Source: an uncultured Rhodobacterales bacterium | GTDB taxonomy: Bacteria > Pseudomonadota > Alphaproteobacteria > Rhodobacterales > Rhodobacteraceae | DNA length: 6,209 nucleotides | Assembly: GCA_937901055.1 (NCBI GenBank) | Contig: CALCGO010000534.1 | Span: forward strand, 1-6,209 | Reading direction: 5' to 3' | Shown: positions 1-5,138 of the stretch, one piece after another | How positions within the stretch are numbered: the stretch's first letter is position 1 | Layout of the letters: each line of letters begins with the position of its first letter | Made by a program: the position numbers and the translations under genes | Notes under the pieces: model-generated | Databases searched by the model: none | What the model was told of the DNA's origin: nothing | Seen by the model: the letters and a program-made list of their open reading frames with translations, nothing else

Positions 1-1638
1 TACGTCGGGATCGCGGCCAATTTTGTAAACGATTTCTCCGCTAGAGTTTTCGCGCAAATTAATGTTTACTTGGGCTTCCTCAGCGGAACAGACTTCAATT
101 CTTATTTTATCGGTATCGCGACCAGTTAGCTCGGATATATATTCCTTCGCAGCCTGAATCGCATCTTTTTCACTGGAAACACAAAATTCTTTACCTGAAA
201 CTCGATTTCCTACCGGACCAGAGGCGCGGTTCCCACCTAAATGAATGGAAATACTTGGATGGACGCCAAATGGGCTTCCTTCAACATCAGCATTTTTATC
301 TATGGCGTAATTAACGCCATACCAAACCGGAATCTGATGCCCCCACCAAAGTTGCCGTGAGATACACCAAGGCTCGATATTCTCGAGCCAGTGGAAATAA
401 ACCTTCGCGTCCTGCTCTGGCAAAATCTTCGTCTCACCGGATCGCACTGCGTCAATCGCGGGCTGCACAATCTGCGCAGTGTCCACGAACCACTGATCCG
501 TCAGCATCGGCTCGATCACGACTTTCGATCTGTCCCCGAACGGCTGCATGATCTTCTTGTCTTCAACCTCAGTCATCAGGCCCAAAGCGTCAATATCGGC
601 AACAATCGCCTTACGTGCAACGAAGCGCTCCATCCCGCGATATTTCTCAGGAACGATCGAGCCTTCAACCATATGACCGCGCACATCCATCAGCGGATAC
701 ATCGGAATGTTATTCCGCTTGGCTACCGCATAATCGTTAAAATCATGCGCGCCGGTAATTTTCACAGCGCCAGAACCAAAGTTCGGATCAGGGTACTCAT
801 CCGTAATAATCGGGATAAGGCGATCACACAGCGGTAGATGAACCATTTTGCCAACGATCGACGCATAGCGCTCGTCGCTTGGATGCACCGCAACGGCCCC
901 GTCACCCAACATGGTTTCAGGCCGCGTAGTGGCAATGGCGATATAATCGCGCTCTTCGGTTAAGGTAACGTTACCATCTTCGTCTTTTTCAACGTAGGTA
1001 TATGTCTCACCGCCAGCCAGCGGGTATTTGAAGTGCCACATGTGGCCGTCGACCTCAACGTTCTCGACCTCAAGGTCGGAAATCGCGGTCTCGAACTTCG
1101 GATCCCAGTTAACCAGACGGTTACCTTTATAAATCAAACCTTTGTTATACATTTCAACAAAGACTTTCAGAACGGCGTCGTGGAAACCCTCGTCCATCGT
1201 AAAGCGGTTGCGCGACCAATCGCACGACGCACCTAGACGTTTAAGCTGGTTAACGATTGTGCCGCCGGATTCCTCTTTCCATTCCCAGATTTTTTCAAGG
1301 AATTTCTCGCGGCCCAATTCCTTACGGCCTTCGTTACCCTGTTCGGCCAATTGGCGTTCAACCACCATTTGGGTCGCAATACCCGCATGGTCCTGCCCCG
1401 GTTGCCAAAGCGTGTCAAAGCCCTGCATCCTGTGCCAGCGCACCAAAATGTCTTGAAGCGTGTTATTGAAGGCATGTCCCATATGCAAAACGCCCGTGAC
1501 GTTGGGCGGTGGAATCATGATGCTGAAGGTTTCCTCACGGCTGGCGTTCGCCCCGGCTTTGAAAGCTTCAATCGCTTCCCACTTGGCGAAAATCTCGGCC
1601 TCGGCAGAGGCGGCATCAAAGGTCTTTTCCATAGGCAT
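1..1638 (-). CDS. valS: Valyl-tRNA synthetase, N-terminal 546 residues (3' end beyond the window)
   Basis: Cytoplasmic class Ia aminoacyl-tRNA synthetase that charges tRNA-Val with valine using ATP and removes mischarged threonine. In the visible part, the class I signature PNVTGVLHMGHA places the HIGH-type motif (HMGH) at residues 52-55. GQDHAGIATQ follows at 81-90 and LVNWDPKFETAISDLEV at 175-191. The CP1 editing domain shows TTRPETMLGD (237-246) and ITGAHDFNDY (294-303). The return to the catalytic fold is WCISRQLWWGHQIPVWYG (424-441). Residues 442-541 form a long variable segment before RDPDV, which normally leads into LDTWFSS. The KMSKS loop, anticodon-binding domain and C-terminal coiled coil lie outside the window. 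The chosen start (MPMEKTF) has GCAGGA eight bases upstream. An in-frame ATG at 1668 would add ten residues but lacks a convincing ribosome site. The reading frame stays open to base 1. Identification is very secure. Confidence 0.97.
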   Translation of the reverse strand, partial: MPMEKTFDAASAEAEIFAKWEAIEAFKAGANASREETFSIMIPPPNVTGVLHMGHAFNNTLQDILVRWHRMQGFDTLWQPGQDHAGIATQMVVERQLAEQGNEGRKELGREKFLEKIWEWKEESGGTIVNQLKRLGASCDWSRNRFTMDEGFHDAVLKVFVEMYNKGLIYKGNRLVNWDPKFETAISDLEVENVEVDGHMWHFKYPLAGGETYTYVEKDEDGNVTLTEERDYIAIATTRPETMLGDGAVAVHPSDERYASIVGKMVHLPLCDRLIPIITDEYPDPNFGSGAVKITGAHDFNDYAVAKRNNIPMYPLMDVRGHMVEGSIVPEKYRGMERFVARKAIVADIDALGLMTEVEDKKIMQPFGDRSKVVIEPMLTDQWFVDTAQIVQPAIDAVRSGETKILPEQDAKVYFHWLENIEPWCISRQLWWGHQIPVWYGVNYAIDKNADVEGSPFGVHPSISIHLGGNRASGPVGNRVSGKEFCVSSEKDAIQAAKEYISELTGRDTDKIRIEVCSAEEAQVNINLRENSSGEIVYKIGRDPDV

Positions 1639-1646
1639 CGGGCGTA

Positions 1647-1652
1647 TCCTGC
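1647..1652 (-). promoter_or_regulatory. Ribosome binding site deciding the valS start
   Basis: On the minus strand GCAGGA lies eight bases before the ATG at 1638. It supports MPMEKTF over the in-frame ATGs at 1668 (no Shine-Dalgarno match in front) and 1632 (spacing about 14 bases, too long). Confidence 0.6.
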
Positions 1653-1677
1653 ATTTAAGTTTCGCCATTACATACAG

Positions 1678-1701
1678 GGGCTTTGAGCCAAGGAAAAGCC
1701 C
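1678..1701 (-). terminator. Stem-loop between the Lrp-family gene and valS (weak terminator or attenuator candidate)
   Basis: The arms GGGCTTT (1678-1684) and AAAGCCC (1695-1701) are perfect 7-base complements around a 10-base loop. On the minus strand the structure begins immediately after the TGA stop of the regulator gene (1702-1704). The sequence after it on that strand is CCTGTATG, with no run of T, so it is not a canonical intrinsic terminator. It could be a weak terminator, an RNA-stabilising 3' hairpin, or chance. It falls in the 63-bp gap upstream of valS, so any promoter for valS would overlap this region or lie within the regulator gene. Confidence 0.35.
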
Positions 1702-2133
1702 TCAGATAGCGCGATCGAATTTGGTGGACAGATGGATCAACGATTCCGAGCTTTGAACCCCCTTGATTGCGCCGATTTCGTCCAGCACCTTATCGAGGCG
1801 TTCGGTATTTGGTGTGCCAAGCTGCAGCACCAGATCAAACCTTCCGGATGCCGTATGTGCAACCTCGACTTCCGGCATAGATTTCAGCCGCTGGACCACA
1901 TGCGGCCCAGTGCGCGGTTCGAACTGTACCAGCACCGTCGCCCTAATCCGGTTAAGACGCGTCGCGTCACCCAATTTCACCGTATATCCAGCGATGACCC
2001 CGCTACGCTCCAGTTTTTCAAGCCGAGCCTGAACCGTTGTACGTGCCACTTCTAACCGCCGCGCAAGTGTGGAAACGGAGGTTCGCGCGTCCATCGACAA
2101 CTCTCGTATCAACGTTCTATCAATATCGTCCAC
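1702..2133 (-). CDS. Lrp/AsnC-family transcriptional regulator
   Basis: A DNA-binding regulator of the leucine-responsive/AsnC family, 143 residues, close to the usual family length (about 140-165). An N-terminal winged helix-turn-helix occupies roughly residues 5-55, with the recognition region STLARRLEVARTTVQARLEKLE at 21-42 followed by GVIAGYTVKLG. The C-terminal RAM effector-binding and oligomerisation domain (about 64-140) carries the typical strand pattern, including ASGRFDLVLQLGT (95-107). The start is GTG at 2133, preceded by GGGTGA six bases upstream; an in-frame TGA at 2140-2142 rules out a longer form. It is transcribed divergently from the ornithine decarboxylase gene across 115 bp and in the same direction as valS. 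By family habit it probably represses itself and controls its divergent neighbour in response to an amino acid. The ligand cannot be read from the sequence, though ornithine or a related amino acid is a reasonable guess. Confidence 0.93.
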   Translation of the reverse strand: MDDIDRTLIRELSMDARTSVSTLARRLEVARTTVQARLEKLERSGVIAGYTVKLGDATRLNRIRATVLVQFEPRTGPHVVQRLKSMPEVEVAHTASGRFDLVLQLGTPNTERLDKVLDEIGAIKGVQSSESLIHLSTKFDRAI

Positions 2134-2158
2134 GTCATTTCACCCATCATTTCGTCAT

Positions 2159-2174
2159 TATAACCGCAATTATA
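2159..2174. promoter_or_regulatory. Candidate operator: 16-bp imperfect inverted repeat
   Basis: TATAA (2159-2163) and TTATA (2170-2174) are inverted complements with a 6-base centre whose middle GC also pairs, giving 6 of 8 matched positions. Lrp/AsnC proteins bind AT-rich dyads of about this size, and this one overlaps the likely -10 of the regulator gene. Short AT arms arise easily by chance in AT-rich DNA, so this is only a candidate. Confidence 0.25.
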
Positions 2175-2236
2175 CACAATTAGACCAAAATAACGAGTGA
2201 AAATGTCGCGTCTCTTTCGCAAAATCAACAAAACAC

Positions 2237-2243
2237 GGGAGAG
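2237..2243 (+). promoter_or_regulatory. Ribosome binding site of the decarboxylase gene
   Basis: GGGAGAG lies five bases before the ATG at 2249 and supports that start. Confidence 0.65.
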
Positions 2244-2248
2244 TAGCA

Positions 2249-3382
2249 ATGAACATCACATCGGAAATCTGGAATTCCCCAAGCGATTACCTGCGCGCGC
2301 GCGCACCTGACCACCCTGTCCATTTCTTTGCACCTGCCGCACTGCAAGCGCAGGCGACACGTTTCCTCAAAGGGTTTAACGGCTTGGTAACCTATGCCGT
2401 CAAAGCCAATCCCGAACAGGCCGTGCTTTCCAATCTGTTGGCGGCGGGGGTAACGGCGTTTGATGTGGCCTCACCAAATGAAATCCGATTACTTCGGGAA
2501 CTCGCCCCACATGCAGCCCTGCACTACAACAATCCTGTGCGCTCGAAATCCGAAATTCGGTTTGCGCACAAAACCGGTGTTAAATCATACTCCGTCGACG
2601 GGTTTCGCGAGTTTTCAAAAATTCAAGACATCGTTCCCGCTTCAGGCGTGGAGATTTCCGTTCGCATTAAATTGCCGGTATCGGGTGCTGTTTACGATTT
2701 TGGCTCCAAATTCGGAGCAACACCCGAAAAAGTGATCGAGCTGCTGCGTCGCGTGCAAGCTGCAGGCTACATCCCTTCAATCACCTTCCACCCGGGCACC
2801 CAATGCGAAGACCCGCAGGCGTGGGAAGCCTACATCACCGAGGCCGCGGCTGTTGCGCGCGCAGCCGGTGTAACCATCAAGCGCCTCAACGTGGGTGGTG
2901 GATTTCCCGCAAAAACAGCCCAAGGTGTCCCAAATCTGGAACAGTTCTTCGCTTTGATCGACAGCGCGGTTTCGAAGGAATTCAGCACGCGCCCGGCCTT
3001 GGTTTGTGAATCGGGTCGCGCGATGGTGGCCGAATCTTTCACTCATGCCACGCGCGTAAAAAGCATCAACGACAACGGCGACATCTTTTTGAATGATGGC
3101 ATCTACGGCGGCCTGTCCGAGTTTCCGGTTCTGGACGTGCGACGCAGCTATACCGTGTTGCCACCCCTCGGTGATCAACGCAGCAAAACAAACAGGTTGG
3201 CACAGGTTTTTGGTCCGACCTGCGATTCCCTCGACGTGTTGCCAAATAAATTGTCGCTCCCAGCCGACATTGCGGATGACGACTATGTCATCTTTCAAAA
3301 TATGGGTGCCTACGTGAAAGGAGTCACCACCGACTTCAACGGTTACGGACAACTGGAAACAGTAACAGTGCTGTCACTCTGA
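2249..3382 (+). CDS. Ornithine decarboxylase, fold-type III PLP enzyme (alanine racemase-like)
   Basis: Cytoplasmic PLP enzyme expected to convert L-ornithine to putrescine and CO2, the entry step of polyamine synthesis. Its 377 residues match the short bacterial ODC class. The N-terminal TIM barrel holds YAVKANP (49-55) with the PLP Schiff-base lysine K52; FDVASPNE (71-78); DFGSKFGA (150-157); HPGTQ (181-185), where H181 corresponds to the PLP-stacking histidine; the glycine-rich phosphate loop NVGGGFP (214-220); and ESGR (254-257), where most relatives have EPGR. The C-terminal beta domain has NDGIYGGL (282-289, D283), FGPTCDSLD (321-329) with the catalytic C325-D326 pair, and MGAY (352-355) whose tyrosine contacts PLP. 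The Cys-Asp pair fits ornithine/lysine decarboxylases rather than diaminopimelate decarboxylase, which has a Cys-Glu motif. Some lysine activity cannot be excluded. The gene is divergent from the Lrp-family gene, its probable regulator, and 100 bp upstream of the VOC gene. Confidence 0.93.
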   Translation: MNITSEIWNSPSDYLRARAPDHPVHFFAPAALQAQATRFLKGFNGLVTYAVKANPEQAVLSNLLAAGVTAFDVASPNEIRLLRELAPHAALHYNNPVRSKSEIRFAHKTGVKSYSVDGFREFSKIQDIVPASGVEISVRIKLPVSGAVYDFGSKFGATPEKVIELLRRVQAAGYIPSITFHPGTQCEDPQAWEAYITEAAAVARAAGVTIKRLNVGGGFPAKTAQGVPNLEQFFALIDSAVSKEFSTRPALVCESGRAMVAESFTHATRVKSINDNGDIFLNDGIYGGLSEFPVLDVRRSYTVLPPLGDQRSKTNRLAQVFGPTCDSLDVLPNKLSLPADIADDDYVIFQNMGAYVKGVTTDFNGYGQLETVTVLSL

Positions 3383-3393
3383 ATTTGCATCAA

Positions 3394-3403
3394 GTTTCGA
3401 AAC
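3394..3403. repeat. Perfect 10-bp palindrome upstream of the VOC gene
   Basis: GTTTCGAAAC is a perfect palindrome, followed after AAT by the related half GTTTTC (3407-3412). It sits 12 bases after the decarboxylase stop and about 80 bases before the VOC start, within the 100-bp gap. It has no T-run and is not terminator-like. It could be a regulator half-site cluster or chance. Confidence 0.3.
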
Positions 3404-3469
3404 AATGTTTTCATAAGTACTGAATTGTATCGAGAGGAAACCCCGTTATTGTGTGCGCATCAATCTCTC

Positions 3470-3475
3470 AGAGGG
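3470..3475 (+). promoter_or_regulatory. Ribosome binding site deciding the VOC gene start
   Basis: AGAGGG lies seven bases before the ATG at 3483. The frame is open further upstream to a GTG at 3453, but the nearest purine-rich stretch is about 14 bases before that GTG, which is too far. The ATG is therefore preferred. Confidence 0.65.
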
Positions 3476-3482
3476 CATCACA

Positions 3483-4019
3483 ATGAGCATTCTACAGGTT
3501 CAAGGCATACACCACATCACGCTTAACGGCGCGGACCGTCAAACCAGCATCGACTTTTGGCAAGACATGCTTGGTATGCCGCTGATATTCGAGCAACCCA
3601 ATCTTGATGCCACCGATCTAAACCACCTCTTTTTTAGTTGTGGTGACGGACGCACCATTACCGTATTTACAGACGAGGCGCGAAAGCCAAGCGATCAACC
3701 CTTGCCCCAGCCTGAAGGTTCGCTGCACCACATTGCTTTTTGGGTTGGCCAGTCGACGATACGGGTGGCCCAAAGTCGTTTGAAAGCTGTCGGTATTGCC
3801 AGCTCTGGTATCAAAGACCGCGGTTTCATGGATTCGCTATATTTCCGGGACCCGCTCGGCCTGCTGATTGAACTGGCGAGTTACAAGTTCGATCCGCCGC
3901 TTGGCCACACGCATGCGCAAGTCTTGACCCGCGCCCATGAAATCCGCCAAGCCCGAGGGGCAATGGCGATCGAAGACGCCGACATCGCCGATGCTCTTCT
4001 CGCTCTCACGGCGAACTAA
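3483..4019 (+). CDS. VOC-superfamily (glyoxalase/extradiol dioxygenase fold) protein
   Basis: A 178-residue protein of the vicinal oxygen chelate superfamily, made of two beta-alpha-beta-beta-beta modules that hold a divalent metal. The first module opens with GIHHITLNGADRQTSIDFWQ (8-27), the second with GSLHHIAFWV (79-88), and it ends with YFRDPLGLLIELAS (120-133). The likely metal ligands are one of H10/H11, one of H82/H83, and E130, the usual His-His-Glu arrangement. A short C-terminal tail of about 45 residues (FDPPLGHTHAQVL onward) is helical and rich in charged residues. Such tails occur in VOC proteins annotated as glyoxalases or ring-cleaving dioxygenases. The substrate cannot be assigned. 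The gene is co-directional with the ornithine decarboxylase, 100 bp downstream, and may share its transcript, but nothing in its motifs ties it to polyamine metabolism. The family call is secure; the function is unknown. Confidence 0.88.
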   Translation: MSILQVQGIHHITLNGADRQTSIDFWQDMLGMPLIFEQPNLDATDLNHLFFSCGDGRTITVFTDEARKPSDQPLPQPEGSLHHIAFWVGQSTIRVAQSRLKAVGIASSGIKDRGFMDSLYFRDPLGLLIELASYKFDPPLGHTHAQVLTRAHEIRQARGAMAIEDADIADALLALTAN

Positions 4020-4077
4020 ACCGAACGTGTATTCCCCACACCGGTTTTTCACCGTAAGGTCATCTGCATAACCAATC

Positions 4078-4082
4078 AGGGG
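4078..4082 (+). promoter_or_regulatory. Ribosome binding site supporting the TTG start of the interrupted hydrolase gene
   Basis: AGGGG lies seven bases before the TTG at 4090. An in-frame TAA at 4069-4071 limits the frame upstream, and no ATG is available in frame before the first conserved beta strand, so the TTG is the best start. A GTG at 4105 is possible but would cut into that strand. Confidence 0.45.
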
Positions 4083-4089
4083 CAGATCG

Positions 4090-5088
4090 TTGAGCCGTAC
4101 ACATGTGGTCATTATCGACGGCACGCTAAGCCGACTTGTGGAGGGCGAAGAAACCAACGCCGGTCTCCTTTACAAGCTTCTTTCCGAAATGTTGCCGCGC
4201 ACAGATCTGTTGGTCACCTATCACCCCGGCATCCAAGGCACCGGATTTTGAAAATGGGTAAACATCGCCGCGGGCGTCGGTATCAACCTAACCATCTGTG
4301 CGGGGTACGCCGCTTTGTCCCGCGCCTATGCCCCAGGCGACAAAATCCTGCTTTTCGGATTTAGCCGAGGCGCATACGCCGTTCGGTCCCTTGCCGGAAT
4401 GATTGGCCGTATCGGCCTACTCAAAGCCGAGCACATGACGACTCGCCGCGTTCAACGTGCCTTTCGCCACTACGAATTCAATCGCAAAGGCTCCAAATCC
4501 GCCGCCTTCGGTCGGGCTTACTGCCACGAAAACGTCAAGATCGAAATGGTCGGCGTTTGGGATACGGTCAAAGCCCTCGGGCTGCCTTACCCTATGCTCA
4601 CACGGATCGCCCCCATGGCAACCGAGTTCCACGACCACCGCCTCAGCCCCGCCATCGTCAACGCGTTTCAGGCACTCGCCCTTGATGAAACCCGAACTGC
4701 TTACGAACCCATTTTATGGCAATATCAGAAGAACTGGAATGGACAGGTCGAACAACTCTGGTTCCCGGGCGGGCATTCAGACGTTGGTGGCAATGTCGAA
4801 GGCTTTCAACCGGCCCGGTCGCTATCGAACATTCCGTTTATCTGGATGCTTGAAAAAGCCGAAATCTGCGGCCTTCCGTTGCCCGTCGGCTGGCAAGATC
4901 GTTATACCACTGACCCCGCCGGTGAAATGCTGGACCCATACGCCGGACTTTCAAAACTGTTCATATTTCGCACCCCGCGCAAAGCCTGCGGCACACCTTT
5001 CGACGACTTGCATATAAGTGTGGAGGAACGACAAGCCGCTTTGACTGATTACCAACCCAAAGCAGTGATCTGTGAGCCGGAAACCTGA
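4090..5088 (+). pseudogene. DUF2235-type alpha/beta hydrolase gene interrupted by an in-frame TGA
   Basis: The frame from TTG 4090 to TGA 5086-5088 encodes a continuous DUF2235-like hydrolase of 332 codons, broken only by a TGA at 4249-4251 (codon 54). Before the stop are the first strand and loop HVVIIDGT and ETNAGLLYKLL; after it, in the same frame, KWVNIAAGVGIN leads on. Hydrolase features lie downstream: the nucleophile elbow GFSRGAYA with the serine at codon 92, VGVWDTVKALGLP with an aspartate at 158, and GGHSDVGGN at codons 227-235. No frameshift is needed, and the rest looks undamaged. From recalled relatives, an arginine is expected at the stop (GQGWRKW-like), so CGA to TGA by one transition is the simplest cause. 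A shorter product from an internal TTG at 4315 (257 residues) would keep the nucleophile but lack the first strands, so it is unlikely to fold normally. Substrate is unknown; some relatives are phospholipases secreted by type VI systems, but no such context is visible here. Confidence 0.8.
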
Positions 5089-5128
5089 TTGCACCTGCCC
5101 CTTGCACAGGCTAGCGTCGCTCTGAAAC

Positions 5129-5133
5129 GGAGG
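5129..5133 (+). promoter_or_regulatory. Ribosome binding site of cobQ
   Basis: GGAGG is a full Shine-Dalgarno core five bases before the ATG at 5139. It is the strongest ribosome site in the window and makes cobQ translation independent of the interrupted gene upstream. Confidence 0.75.
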
Positions 5134-5138
5134 CGCGA

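Larger units (their letters stand above)
2134..2248. promoter_or_regulatory. Divergent promoter/operator region between the Lrp-family gene and odc
   Basis: A 115-bp AT-rich gap lies between two divergent starts and must contain the promoter of the regulator and probably that of the decarboxylase. On the minus strand a perfect TATAAT (plus positions 2157-2162) is a candidate -10 for the regulator; a second TATAAT sits at 2169-2174. No good -35 is obvious for either. A short inverted repeat TATAA-CCGCAA-TTATA spans 2159-2174 and overlaps both candidate -10 boxes, a position suited to autorepression. Promoter details are inference; the composition and repeat are seen directly. Confidence 0.5.

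Noticed and set aside
1..300. Left-edge AT-rich DNA as the end of a mobile element or a non-coding region
   Set aside because: The minus-strand frame stays open to base 1 and regains the conserved RDPDV of ValS, so the segment is coding and in frame.
391..837. Plus-strand open frame of 148 codons within valS
   Set aside because: The minus strand carries a continuous, well-conserved ValS frame here; the plus-strand translation has no family character.
2777..3352. Open frame of 191 codons on the minus strand opposite the ornithine decarboxylase
   Set aside because: No recognisable motif, and the opposite strand encodes all conserved ODC motifs over the same bases.
3453..3482. GTG start ten codons upstream for the VOC protein
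   Set aside because: No ribosome site at proper spacing, while the ATG at 3483 has AGAGGG seven bases before it and gives the usual short lead to the first VOC strand.
4037..4056. Possible hairpin CGGT/ACCG after the VOC gene as a terminator
   Set aside because: Only a 4-bp stem with no following T-run on the plus strand; too weak to call.
4249..4251. TGA as a selenocysteine codon
   Set aside because: The position is not a catalytic cysteine site; the hydrolase uses a serine nucleophile at codon 92, and I see no convincing downstream hairpin immediately after the codon. A point nonsense change is simpler.
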